Shown: positions 37,001-50,374 of the stretch, piece after piece
Layout: every line of letters begins with the position of its first letter
Position numbering within the stretch: the stretch's first letter is position 1
Assembly (NCBI GenBank): GCA_964035545.1
Contig: OZ037769.1
Coordinates: 8,554,429 to 8,614,428 of the forward strand
Direction: 5' to 3'
Origin: Bugula neritina
Lineage: Eukaryota > Bryozoa > Gymnolaemata > Cheilostomatida > Bugulidae
DNA length: 60,000 nt
Translations under genes and position numbers: made by a program
Notes under the pieces: generated by a model
What the model was told of the DNA's origin: nothing
What the model saw: only the letters and a program-made list of their open reading frames with translations
Databases searched by the model: none

Positions 37001-40000
37001 ACCCAGTAAGCAATTTCAAGTGTTCGAACAATCCTTTACTTTTCAGAAATTTCTTTGGTGCATGTATTACTGTGATGAACAGTGAAAACAGGTGCAACAT
37101 GTTTGCAATTTTTAAATGCTCTGCATCCATGTATCTTTTATTACCTATTGGATACATTTTTTAGTGAAATATCAATCCTGTCTCAATGGGATTGTTCTTG
37201 CACATGGTACGTTTAGCCTTATGGCCATACCATAAAAATTAGCTTAATATCAGAATGGAACTGAAACTAAGTCGCTTGATTTGCTATTGATTATAGATTA
37301 TCTGTTTCTAAAATATCTTTATAAAAAAAACCTATCGCAAGAATTTAATTCAAAGATATGGTTGACCATTGTGCTAATAATCCTAATACTTGTAAACCGC
37401 GTGTGCTTCTGTAATTAAATTTAATTGTGCAACCATGAATGTCTCAAGAGAAAAAATGGAAAGTTAATGCTAATTCAGCATTAGGTTACTAGGTAAATAA
37501 TATTGCTGAATGCAATAAAATTATATAAATTTCTGTGCATGACCAAAATTCACTTTACAGGTTATAGCACTATGTTTGCTGCAAGCTTGATGCTACATGT
37601 AATTAAGGATCATAACCTCCAATAAAAAAAGTATATTGTAAAAAATACTTGCTCTGCTATAAAAACAATTATTTGCGTAAATTTTAGCCATCAATTGCTT
37701 GAGCCCTCATTATATTATCTAGTAATATTTACTGCAATGAGCTGCAGCGCTTTCCATGTACTTGAGCCAACACCTGAACTAATTCTTGAGAACGATTCAT
37801 CTGGTTTTATAGGTGAGGAAGGAAGCAGACTTTCGTTTCCAACAAATACTTCTACTCTGCCACAGTTTGGGAAAAACATGACTCGTAAACCATTGTCAGG
37901 AAGAGAAGCAAAACCTAGTTTTTTGGAAGCAAAAACTCACAGAAGTTTCCACTCTGAGAGCCCCAAAGGTGTATTGCATTGTATTGTTTTGTTGCTAAAT
38001 TGTTCACAAGTTAAGGGATAGTAACCGTCGTCTAGGGGTTAGAGCGTTTGCCTAGTAAACATGAGGTCATGAGGAAAAGCATCCAGTCATAATTGCTTCT
38101 GCTTAATTTACCAAAAAGAGTTTTTCATCACGAGTTTCTCACAGAGATGGTGAATATAAATTTTTGTGACTTTTATTTTGCACAAGTTACTTCCTCAGTC
38201 AATCTAAAGTTTTTTATTCAAAAAGTGCCAGTTTTCTGAGATCTTACTAGGTTTTACAATCTTAATGTAGAAACATGTCAATCACGTGGGTGTGAAGAAG
38301 ATAGCGTGGAGCAGTTCTGTGTAGACTGTCTAAAGTTTATGTGTCAAAAGTGAGTAGTTACTCTCCAAGTAGTCAGTAGACAACTTAGAACATTGCACAA
38401 AGTGTATTTAGATGAAATACTGTTGCATATTATATGAAAGCATGGTAAAGGATATATATTTGGGTTGAAATACTATAGTACACACTTTAAACACATTTTC
38501 CAATGTATGTGTAGTGCAAAATGATGATATATGTTTCAGCAATTAGTTTTGATGGTTAACTGAGTCTTACATTTATGCACAATGCAAAACATAATTAATT
38601 TAACATTTTGATGGTGGCACACCTTTATCACTAGTCAGTTAATAAATCTAAGTTTTTGTTGCTATATTTCATATATTTGTTTAAAATTGTTAACATAGTT
38701 TGAATGAAAAATATATTAAGTTGCGATAATCTTCATCTATATATAGATGCTCTCAACAACATTTAAAAGAAGAACTCGAGCACAAGCTGGAGAAGTTTGA
38801 TGCAGGGCTAATAAACCGTGCTAAACTAAAATATAAGCAATGGAAGTCTGCTAAGTTTATAGAAATTATAGACAAGCTTAAGGACAAGGCAAGTGTCTGT
38901 TATATAACTTTGTTGTAACACTGGTAAACTGAAGCCTGGTTAAATAAGAATGACAAATACATGCATCAGTGTTTCTCAATTTTCAAACTTAATATAGTGT
39001 GTTTATGGTATATATTATTGTAGACAACTTTTTTCTTTGGCCTTGAACTGAACTCACAGTAAAGCCGGTCATTTTGTTTTTATTTCGTTGCATATATGTG
39101 TGCTCATGCTAGGATGATTTTCAATACCACCAATAACTATCTATATAATATAGCCCATGCAAGACTAGTTAGCCTTTGGTAAATACTGACATGCATAGTG
39201 CCAAACAGTTTCATTTTAATGATGAGTGTTATTGTGTTTCATATTGCTAGGTGTCCTGGTGACTCGCAAAACTCACGCAAGTTTATAGTCACCATCCCTG
39301 TAAAAACCCCTGATGAAAAGGGGTTCTTTTATGCAAGCTAAGGATTTATTCATCTATGTGGCACGGGAGCAATTTTGACTGGATAATCTTCCTACCATCA
39401 CCAATGGCCTTTGTTGGGGTTCAAACCCATAACTTCTGTTCACTAGGCAAACGCCCTAACCCCTAGATTACGGCTGCTCCCCTATCTCATGCCTAATTTA
39501 CCTATGTCAAATACTGACACGCATGGGTCCATTAAATATACAGTTTTCAATACGATGACGGGTGTTATTGTATTTCTTATTGTCAGATGTTTTATTAACT
39601 CACATAAAGTGAATAATTAAAATGTTTATTTATAATCCAGCAACCTTGTATTGTACTACTAACTGTTATTACTATTTATAGCAAGTGAAGGAAATCAGGA
39701 GCTTTCAGGAGAGAGCTACAGACCTGTCGCCCAGTAACTTCCTGGATGTTACTGAAATGTTTAATCAATCCACAAAAATATACCTCGAAACTGCCAAAGC
39801 TCTAGCAGAGAAAGAACAGGAAATGGAAAAAATTGAGAAAAAAATGGCTGACTCCGAAGGCAGTGAATATGTGAGATGTGTTGAGGAACTTTGTGGTAAG
39901 ACTTTAGTGTGTTTTCTGTAGTGCTTACATTTTCATTTATTGCCCTACTCTTTCTCTCTACTAAACAAAATTGAATTATTGAAGTTCGGAGCTCAACATG

Positions 40001-40662
40001 TTAATTTTGTTCATTTTCTGTTGAGGAAATGATAGAAATACTTCAAAATCGATTGCACTTTAAAGTGGCACACTTATATTTTATTTACAATTTAATTAGA
40101 ATTCAGCATAAAGTTCATGTAATCTTCAATATAACTCATACAACTACTGTTAACAGCTGAAGACAGAATTGCTACAAACAAGAACAAAAACACGCTGCAG
40201 ACACTGATGAAATTTGGAGCTAAAGTTAGTCAAACTATTGTACAAATATTTTCTCAATGATGCTTCATTGCTGTAGAAACATTGTTAGTAATATCATATC
40301 TATTTGTTTGTTGAATTTTGATAACTTGCTTTTTAACCATACAAGCATCACAATAATGTGCTTGTTAGATGCACTAAGTTCAATTCTCTTTCTTTAGCTA
40401 GATGTCTAAAGAGGTACAAATAATGAGTTGCTTTACAAGCAGCAATGGTTTGATTGTCACTTGTTTGTTTTCTTATCATATTGAATAGTTTTATTTTTGA
40501 AAACAACTAATAGAAAGATGAATATCTGAAATATTAGGCAATAAGTAATAATTCATATACATATACATATACAACTTATACATATACACATACATATACA
40601 CATACATATACATATTATACATATACATATACATATACATATACGTATACGTATACGTATAC

Positions 40663-40740
<78 letters not shown>

Positions 40741-43700
40741 GTGTATATACACACGCACGCACTACGCACGCACGCACACACACACACACATTTAATAAAA
40801 ATGTCCTCAATTTTGTAAGCTGTAATCCTAATGTTAATAATTTTATTATTTCATGACAAAAGCTTTACATTTATATGAAACAATTCTTTTAATATGTTGT
40901 TTTCAAAAATAACACAGACTAAAAATTAGTTTTGAAAATAAGTTATAGTCATCTATAAATAAGGGTTTGCAATTAGATAGTGTTTTAATTTATTTTATAT
41001 GCTCTTTGAGCTTCCATACCTAGTTTATTGTGTATAATATTTATTATTGTAGTAATTAAGTGTATATTGTTTTATTTTAGAATGGCAGCTTATCAGGCAA
41101 TGAAAAAACTTTGAAAGTTCAATACCACCCACTTCAAGGTGATTTGAGCATGATATTTATAACGAGTAATCTACACTTACCTGCATTAGCTCAAGTGCAG
41201 CATTTGCTAGAATCTGCAACAGTTATGTTCTGTATTTTCAATGTGCTGTAGCTTTGCATCAAATTTCCTAAATAGATCAACAATATTTTATAATTCACCT
41301 TGAACTGAGCTAATGGTATATTTTAATGGAACTTTTCAAGTGAAAGACAAAGTTTTTGCTTTTTAATCTTTTTGTTATAAGGAAAGATTTTCAATGACTG
41401 TAATACAATATTGGATTTTACTCAAATGGTTTTTAAAAAGTGTAAAAAAGTTTTATTATTTTCTTTTCAATTACCTACATTATAACTTATATTCACCCAT
41501 ATATAGATACTTCAAATAGTGAAGTGGACTGTTACTCTACACAACCTGCAAAAAACTTTGGCAGGAAACGGTATTCCCGAGCAAAGGTAACCTCTTAACG
41601 CTTGCTATTGCGTCACTCAAAAATGCAAAAAATTAATTGCCTCTTCAATGTATAACATATTTTTATTTCTCTTTATACTCTATTGCTTTAAAAAAAATTT
41701 TAACTTGAACAAGTGCCAGTGTATTTAGATGTAACCACGTTAATTCTATGCACTATATAAGCAATAAGATGCAATGAGCTAATAGTATATATTTTGGTAT
41801 GTGTGTAATTTAAACAACTATAAATATTCGTATAATAACTTCAGAGTCATTTTATTTCATTTTGCATAAATGATAAAATTTCATAGAATAAAATTGTTCT
41901 GTATTTTATTCAGCCTAAGCACAATTTTCAATATTCATCTTCTCACCAATCACGAGAGAGTTGTGCAAAAGAGGTGGAGTTAAACTCACAACAGAATTTA
42001 CCTTCAGCGTCTGTTCCTAGAATTCCACGTAAGTGCAATTAAGGTAGCCTTTAAAATTTTTGATTTAGAGAAATCAAATTACTGAAAGAGTAAATATAAC
42101 TTTATAACTGCTGCAAAGAAAATAAAAGAATTAATCACTGTAATAATTATAGTAGAATAAAACACTCTTATCCAGATGTTATAAAGCTCTTGGCTTGTTT
42201 AATTCATCTGATTAATTATAGCTAAATAAAATATTACTTCATGCAATGGCATTATTCAATAATATTATTACATGCAAAAGTATTTTATTTTGTAGCTGTG
42301 CAGTCTACCCAGTTACCTTATACCAACCAGGCTGCCCAAGCAGCATCACCAGCCCCTGAGGTAAAGTTCAGTTTATTAGAAGCTATTTCAACATTTCTAT
42401 TAACAGTGCGATGTTTCTATAATTAGGGTTTGCTAACTGAAAAAACAATAGCACAAGTTTTCTAATTGTATTTATTTTGATAGATTTTTTTAATTTTGGT
42501 TATTATTGCAATTGCCTGTACATTTAGCACCACAATGTGGCTAGCAGACTAAACTATTTTCTTATAAGCTATAAGTAATTAAACCTTAATTTACTGTTCA
42601 AAAGCAAACCCAACTGCTATGAGGCACGCTTATAACTTAGGCATTTTGCCATTGCTAACAAATAATGAGTTTCTTTTTTTTATTTAGTAGATGCAAAATG
42701 TATGATATATATAACAAGATGCCTATATAGAAACACTATATTGACAATGAAGTTTACTTTTTGTATAGAGTCCAAATGCTTTAGTTCAAGTATAATATTC
42801 AGCTTACTTCGCTGTTATAGGTCAATGATATAATAATTAAATCTGCAGTTTAGCAGGAAACATGCTTCACAAGTTACTCATTCTATTTAGAAACTTTAAT
42901 TCCTGTTAGTAAAAGTTTATAACTTACTTTCAACAAGATAAACTCGATTTTGAAAAGCTGCTCAGTAAATAATTAAAGAAACAGTTTATAAGTAATAAAA
43001 AGGTGCCATATGCTACAGATTTCTATAGCTCATTAGCACAATAGATTATTAAAAAATTAGTAAAGTTAACCTATAAAATTATTCTAAAGTAGTTAAAATG
43101 CCAAAACAAGTAGTTTACCTAGTATACCTAATTTTTTTAGCTCATTATAAAAGTTTAATCTTGCTTTACAGTTGTAAATGAGTCATGACAGTTAACCAGC
43201 ACAAGCAATCCACACAGTCTGGTTGCAGATATTGGCATTTGACGGAGGATTAAAGTTCTCATGTTATGGATTTTAGTTGATAATTATAGTTTTCAATTTG
43301 AAAAAAGACGGGTTATTTGTATACTATGTTCTTGTAGCCTAAAGCAGAGGAAAAGTCTCTGTTTTCAAAAGTTTTCTCTTTTTTTACCGGGAGAAGCCCC
43401 AACTCAGCACCATCAGGTACAGTAGGTAAGTCAACTAAACTGTTTCATAGTATCAAACTTTCTCTTTTGTAAAGCAGCGAGTATGAGATTAACAAAGGTC
43501 TGAAATAGCATAAATGTATATATAGGTACAGTTCCTTAAGGGAAGAAACTGGCAAATAAAAGTTTATAAGACTTTTAGCTGTGCCAAACTTCACAAATTT
43601 TTGACTAATTCACATACTTTAACCAATATTCTTTGATGGTGATGCAAGCAATATTACTCAATTGATGCATATTTACTTCAGTAAGATCTGTTTTCTGCTT

Positions 43701-46421
43701 CTTACCGTTTTAGAACCTTCCATTTCTCCAGCAACATTAAGAAGATTGCAACTCGAATGGATACAGTCTCCGACTGATCAAATGGTGAGAAGCTTCTAAT
43801 TTTATACTTTGCTTTAAAAACTAATATTTATATTAAGTTGCTGCAAAGAAAAATTGTCATTTTTAAATATTAAACTTTTGAAGAAAGTTTTGATTTCATA
43901 AATGTCGGTATAAAAATGATTAGGCCTATTTAGTTTTTGTCATAAAACTTATTTTTAATATAAAGTAATGTATGTAGTTGGGAACAATAACAATGTAGTA
44001 GCTAAAGTTGGCATTCAACATGTTTCTGTAATTGATATCACATTATCATTTAGATAAGACCATTATCATTTTAGGTAAAATGCTGAAAATTAGTTTTTTT
44101 GTAAGATATCTTTTAAATAAATTCAAGCATAAAAAGGTTAAATATGCAATAAAATATATTTAATAGTTTTTATAATATTATTATAATGCTAAAATATAGC
44201 TGACCTAAACAAAAATTTTAATTTTCATGAGAAAATAATTACTAGTGTATTAAAAAGTTATGATGAAATCAAGGAAAATTTCGTCACTATATCTCATAAT
44301 TTGATGCTTTTTTAGCTTAATAAGTAAAGCTAAACTCTGAACAATAAATAGCTTAACTTTGGGTTAAAGATATTTTACTCAAGGTGCAACTGAGCTGATG
44401 TGTTCTGTGAAACTTTTACTATGATTGCAACATGTGGCAATGATTTTAACCGCAGTAAATTGTTGTGAAAAACATGTTTTGATTGCAGGCTGAGCCTGTG
44501 GTACTTGTGAAAAAGGTGCAAACTATTTTAAGAACAACTCCTAGCATTGGTGAGCTAAAAACCTTTTTTATAAATTTCAGAAAGCTATTAAATTTTAACT
44601 TTAGTTTAGTGCTTATATATAAAGCTTGAGCAACATTTTAATGTTATTTCAGTGATGATTTGTGCTTTTTATTTACATAATGTAACATAAAATCATAAAA
44701 AAGTTTTGATTTAGTTGAAAATGTCTATTTTTTTATATAAGTTAGGTTTTTATATGCTTTAATGGCACATGTCATTGCTTTAAATATTTAAGAACCCTAA
44801 TTAAATATACCCAAATCAAAAACTTAGTTTCTAATTTTTCTGCAATAGTTTCATGTGACATAGTATATTACAGGGCAAGAATCAGTTGATACAGTAATGC
44901 TTAAAAAGTGCAATGACTTTTTACGACACCAAAGCCTCAGCGTTTATGTAACAAGTTGGAACTACATCTTAACTGGACTTTATGGGGCGTTTGCTGTTCA
45001 AGGAAACATGGGAGATATTTCAAGAATGGTTTCAATAAATCAAGAACAGTCACGTTACTATGTAGTGTCTATACAACAGTATAAAGACTATGTATTCACT
45101 TTGTTAGTGCGAGATTATGATTCTAAGCATGAAATTCGAATTTTTGATTCCCAATATCGAACATTGGCCAAATGGTTTTTCCCACATACTGCAAGAGTAT
45201 GCAGCATGGCTTTGAGTTGTGATAAGGTTTACTTAGCTGTTGATGGATCAGATAAGCTGCTCGTACACAAGTTTGTTAACAACCACATTCAGCAAGGCTA
45301 TATTCTGTCCAAGTTTTCTACTCTGTCGCATCTCAAGGCTGCCCCTCCTCATCACATTGTCATCTGTGACACTGAGGCTAGCTCAGTCTGCTTGCTAGAC
45401 TGCAGGAATGACACAATTGTCTGGTGTTCCACCTTCATCAATGGTCCAGTCTGCAGCTGCGTTGATAGCACTGGAGATGTTTGGATTGTCTCAAGAACTG
45501 CTGACTTTTTTCGGATACTGGACAAAGCTACTGGTGAGTGTTATAGTGGATTGTCTAATTCCATTATTTTAAAGCTTTTCTGCCACTTTTCAGTATTTTG
45601 TATCAATTGATAGTCTGAACCTTGGTTGCTGTAAATATGCTTCCTACTATATAGAGAAACATATATATTTCTCTCAGGCTAGATTATCAAAGATTCTTGC
45701 AAAATAACTGCTTTGCTAATATATCAGTAAACTATATTGTGTAATGTCAAAAAATTCCTTTTTATATATATCATAGTAACAGCACTGGGTTTTTACTCCT
45801 TGCTTATGACAACCGGTTGTTAAATTTAATGAGTACCTATAATAATCATGGTATGTATCGTGAGGCTAAAAATAGTTTGCAATATCAATTTTATTATTAA
45901 GTTGCTGCTGAGTAGAAATAATATAATGTTTATCTATATATAAAATATGTTCAAGTTCTAATAAAAATTTCTGTTATTATTAAAATTAAAGTTTCAAGTG
46001 CTACTTTTTCTGTACTGACCAAAATTAGGTATTTGAGTTTATATTAATTAAATCGTAGTTTCCCCGATTATTGTGGTATCATTTTGATCTGATTTTTAAG
46101 ACTGTTTGTCAAAACCTAAGTAATATGCTGCTTTAAATATTTATATAAATAAGTAATGAACACATTACTATAAAAAAAATTATTAAACAAAATTTGGGAT
46201 CAGCTTTCTATCTCATCGATTTGCCATTTTTGTCAACTTTTTGTTATACTGTTATAGGTCAGTTGAAGCAAAACGTGAATCACTCAAGACTCAAAAAGTT
46301 GACTATCACTAAAAACAAGTGTGACATGTTTATTGGAGACAATGCATTATGGGTAGCAATAGGCACAAGTTTGCCCGGACTTCTTAGGTTCCAGATTCAA
46401 AGGCAACAAGTTAAAACCTAA
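34002..46421 (+). CDS. TRIM-like protein: RING, two B-box/helix modules, beta-propeller-like C-terminus
   Basis: Nineteen exons: 34002-34152, 35197-35352, 35883-35967, 36558-36696, 36795-37005, 37723-37968, 38271-38349, 38747-38888, 39682-39895, 40157-40224, 41081-41138, 41507-41586, 41914-42028, 42296-42360, 43338-43425, 43714-43784, 44489-44549, 44874-45533 and 46258-46421. Phases agree throughout and the CDS sums to 2853 nt (950 residues). RING: C27-x2-C30, C41-x-H43, C46-x2-C49, C61-x2-C64, so an E3 ubiquitin ligase is likely (family knowledge). B-box-like modules start at C107 and C332, each followed by helices. A Ser-rich linker spans several small exons. The last 270 residues have repeated WxxS/VWCS-like strands resembling an NHL/WD-type propeller. 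The start ATG is the first in the RING frame. Exon 6's acceptor (37721-37722) was chosen by phase and is the weakest call. Substrate unknown. Confidence 0.85.
34237..34311 (+). repeat. tRNA-derived repeat (SINE head or tRNA relic)
   Basis: A-box-like TGGTGTAATGG and B-box-like GGTTTCAAGTC are spaced as in a tRNA, with CCGGCTTGCAAGCCGG in the anticodon-arm position. The acceptor stem does not pair, so this is not a functional tRNA gene. It lies in intron 1 of the TRIM-like gene. Confidence 0.55.
34557..34730. repeat. 22-bp minisatellite
   Basis: About six to seven tandem copies of AACTAGTAGTGCTAGTAGCAG plus T, drifting from GCTAGTAGC to GCTAATAGC toward the 3' end. In intron 1 of the TRIM-like gene. 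Confidence 0.85.
38020..38185 (+). repeat. tRNA-derived SINE, copy 1 (partial)
   Basis: Contains TAGGGGTTAGAGCGTTTGCCT (A-box region) and GCATCCAGTCATAATTGCT, shared with copies at 39250, 48221 and 52051. Part of the B-box region is deleted. It starts about 50 bp after exon 6 of the TRIM-like gene. Confidence 0.7.
39250..39485 (-). repeat. tRNA-derived SINE, copy 2
   Basis: On the minus strand: a tRNA-like head with CTAGGGGTTAGGGCGTTTGCC and GGTTTGAACCCC (a good B-box), then AATTGCTCC, then a tail with GGGGTTTTTACAGGGATGGTG and ACTATAAACTTGCGTGAG. It is the most complete copy in the window and lies in a TRIM-like gene intron. Confidence 0.75.
40551..40795. repeat. Compound microsatellite (CATATA/GTATAC/TA/CACG)
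   Basis: A run of CATATA and CGTATA units passes into pure TA and then CACGCACG/CACACA. Frames across it on the minus strand are artefacts. Confidence 0.95.
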
Positions 46422-47003
46422 GCAAGCTGATCACGAAACCTCATTTTACCTGGCATTTTATTTATATAATTTGCATTTACTTTACAGCTTGAGAAAAATA
46501 AATATTTCCCCCCCCCCTGCAATGTTTTTATTTAAATTTACTAACTAGCGCTTTCGTACATACCTAACTTTGATGACACTCTTTGTTTACTATGCAAGAA
46601 CAATAATCACAATTTTCTGATAATTATGTTGTCTAAAGACCTGTTTATTTTGTTTTCTAGTTTTTGTTTTCTTATGAAGATTCTTTTATATTACACACAC
46701 ACACGCACGCACGCACACTTAAAATTATTTAACTTTTAAATGTTATAAAAAAATTTTATAAAGCATTATTTGTAAAATATATATAAATGTTATTAAGACA
46801 TTATGTATTTACAAAAGATTTATGCTAGGTAATTTTGTCATTCAATATTTTTGCTCTACCGTTAATAGTGCTTACAGAGCTTTTGTCATAAATAAGTTTT
46901 TTACAAATTTTTTTTAAAGAAATTGTGATGTTTGTACTTCTCTACAAAAATAATGTTAGCAAAATGTTTATGTAATTAAACATTTCAGTATTTCTTCCAG
47001 GGA
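46422..47003. other. 3' region between convergent TRIM-like gene and ABCC relic
   Basis: An AATAAA at 46497-46502 is a plausible poly(A) signal for the TRIM-like gene, followed by a C-run. A short CACACACACGCACGCACG repeat lies near 46695. No further coding signal. Confidence 0.5.
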
Positions 47004-48220
47004 CTAGCAATCCTGTTTGCTTACCATCTTGGCAAAAGCAGACTCCTGATTGGCCAATAAACGTTTTGGGGTGTCAAATTCTAGCACCTGTACAAAGGTA
47101 TCAAAACATCAGTTTTTGTAAATTTGAAAAGCATGCAGAAAAGTTTTACACAGCAGAATGCATCATTGATGTAGGCTATAGCTTTTTGACTGTTATAAAC
47201 ACAAGTATAACAGAACACCGCAAAAGACAACATAAAAAAATAACAATCATTTTGTTTCATATGATGGCTCTTTAAAGTTTTAAACACATACTTTACAGGA
47301 TATTTTTTAATTTTTAATAGCTTGTTTTGATTTCTGGTGTTCTGCAATACTTGAAAATGTTTACCAATGTTGCCGGATATAATTGTTCCGAAATTATAAC
47401 TGGAAAAGAGGATAATATATATTAACAGCAAAGTAGAACTTACCTCCCCTTTGTCCAGCACTAGAATTCTATAGTAGTTGATTACAGTGTTGCGTCTATA
47501 TATATATGAGCTATAGTCAGCACTGTACAGTCAGCAAACACTTATTTTATTGTCTTTTGTATCAAAGAGTCTGTTTCTGTATCTATTGCTGTATGAAAAT
47601 TGATATCAAAGAGATACATATATATGACAGAATAATCTTATTGCACAAATCTTTACTAGTTTATGTTAAAAGTTACATGACAGTCAAACAACTTATAGTC
47701 AAAAGCGACATGCAATGAGTAGAAGAGAATAAACTGTACTAAATTGAGAAAGGTTAAATGAGAATTGTAATAGGGAAAGAATGTGAAGTTCACAGTTCAT
47801 ATTGCAATACTATATATGTGAGTAATATGACCTAGATAGGTGCATTGCATGCTACATGGAGAAGGCTATGATGGTGTACGTGTACCTGCAGTATCTTCAT
47901 CCAGCACTAAGACTTTATTATTTCTCACAAGTGCTCTGGCCATACACAGTAGTTGTCTTTCCCCAACAGATAAGTTTTCTCCAATGTCTAACACAAGAGC
48001 TTTTAACTGTCCATCTAATGCTAATACGGTCTGTATAACGTGACATTTTTCTACCGCATGCCATAATTCATAGTCACTGTGGTGATTAAAGTGATCGAGG
48101 TTGTACCTGCATGGAGCAAACGAAAAAAGAATAAAAATGATACATATAAATGTCGATAATGAATATGCTTTTAATATAACATATATGATATTTTGTAATT
48201 TCCACTTTCCTGTTTAAAGT

Positions 48221-48355
48221 GACCATGGTCTAGGGATTAGAGCGTTTGCCTAGTAACACGAAGTCATGGGGTTGAGCCCAGACAAAGGCCATTGGTGATG
48301 TTAAGAAGAGCATCCAGTCATAATTGCTCCTGTGCCTCATTTAAATAAGTCCTTA
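48221..48355 (+). repeat. tRNA-derived SINE, copy 3, 5' half
   Basis: Matches the SINE head (GGTCTAGGGATTAGAGCG, GGGGTTGAGCCC) up to CCTTA, where the TIR element begins. The 3' half resumes at 51767. Confidence 0.75.
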
Positions 48356-50097
48356 TAGTCTGGCAGAACTGGGGGTTAGGTTCGCAATCTCGGATAAAGG
48401 TTTTTTCTCTTTTGATTATTTATCTTGAGGGTCCAGGTAGATGTTTCCAGGTGAGTGTGGACCTGCCACCTTTGAGCATTTCGAGAAATCCAAGATGGCC
48501 GCCAATTATGAAAAAATCGTAATCTAGTCGGCATAAAGTCTATATTATGTTGCAAAAACAAAATTTTTTTGATGATTAAAATAGATATATGCATTTTTAG
48601 AATGAATATGTGCCATGCCAGTAAAAAGGAATCAAAGTAAAAAACCAAGAGACATGTTTCTCAGCTCAAAAATCGGAATTGCTTCAATGAAACATCACAT
48701 ATGGTGCAGAGAAATGATACAAGGTTTTTGAATAACTGTTTAGACACTGGACAGATATATAAAGAAAAACATTGCTTATTGCCAGTGAATAGAAAGTGAA
48801 AAAAAGATACAGATGCAGCATATTGCTCAGCTAAAGTTAAAATTGAACATATATATAATCGTACAAATGCGACAAACTTTCACTCATGTTCATATTAAAC
48901 ACCTTTTTCATTTTTTTCTATCATTAGCATTTGTTAGAAATGTTAGTTCATTGCAGCACACTCCTGTTATACTGCTTCACAAGGGCAGAACTCTGTGCAT
49001 AGGATAGATGTACTAGAATAGCCATATCGTGTTGTTTTGCATGATTGTTGGCTTCCACAGGAGCATTTAATGAATTTGGGCCATTTTACTTTATTTAGTA
49101 CACGTCAGCAGATTATGATTAAACATTTTAAAGTTTGCTCAAAATTCATGAAAACTTACTATATGGGGTAATAGAATTTGCTGATTCTATCTATGCATAA
49201 CAAAAATGACTGGGAAGAAGTCCTGCAACATTTAAGGGCAGCGTCATTGTCATACGAGCTAAATATGCATTTGTGAATCATCACGGCCTATATAATATCC
49301 CAATGTAATAATAAATTAGGAACAGACATAGAAAATCATGCATAATTGGAAAAGCCTTAATTAATCAGTTTTATTTGTTAAAATTTTAATAGTTTGAGGC
49401 AAAAATCTATATACAATAGCAGCTAAATTGTAAAAACTCGCCAAAAGCTAGAGTCGTCGAGTGTACACCAAATTAACTAACATAATCCACTTCATAATAC
49501 TGTCTGGTGTAAGCACAACATCATTTCCTACTCCTTTTGGGAAAAGAGATTCTATTAGATTTTCTATCACCTACCAATTTTCTAGTGGGTTTAATGCCGC
49601 AGTTTCATATGGCTACCTGGGGGTGTGCTCTGGTGACATTGTCCAATAGCTTCATCTGTAGGAGGCAAAGTACATAAGTTAAAGGCACATCGCAAATAGC
49701 ATTGCTGACCTTGGTTTCCCAAGCCTTTTGTCTTGTAGATGTCATGGAGGAGCACTTTGCATAATTGTAGCAACATAGCATAAACTTGGTAGCTTGTATG
49801 AATAGTCATCCTGAAAAAAAGCACTAGTGTCACAAAATCACACTTTCCTTCTACCAAGACATTTAGTATGACTCCCTTTCCGATATTTTACAGTGTTGCT
49901 CCTGAGGGGCCATGGGAAGGCAGCAAATTGTTCATTATAGGGCTTTGTCTCAAACTTTCTCACCCAGTACGCTGTGGTCCAGGATGAGTAGCGGTTTTGC
50001 AGGGCACCAAGTGCTATCAGAGAGTGTCATCTGATTCTATTGTCAACATCTTCATCTGAGAAGCCACATTTCAGTATGCCATCCTTCACTGTATCCA

Positions 50098-50374
50098 TTA
50101 ACCTTTTTTTGCCCACCCCCTTCTCTTTCTCTTTCTCTGTATCTTCATCTCAGCCACCATTATAATATCTTCCTCCGTATCTCTTCTGCGCACATGTCCA
50201 TACCATTGAAGAGGTCTCCTCCTCATGTCTATTGCGATAGCTTCTATTTTGGCCTCCTCCTTTATATTATCATTTGTTACATGGTCTTCCCAATTCATAT
50301 TGTAAATGTTTCGAAGCATCCTCATCTCAGTTGCACTTATCTGCTTCAATATTGACAAGAGCAACTGGGTGGCA
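50098..50374 (-). pseudogene. Reverse transcriptase C-terminal fragment
   Basis: Contains ISATEMRMLRNIYNMNWEDH, IEAIAIDMRRRPLQWYGHVR and RRDTEEDI, the usual C-terminal stretch of some non-LTR RTs (LRWYGHVxRR). Only this end is present. It lies inside the TIR element. Confidence 0.55.
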
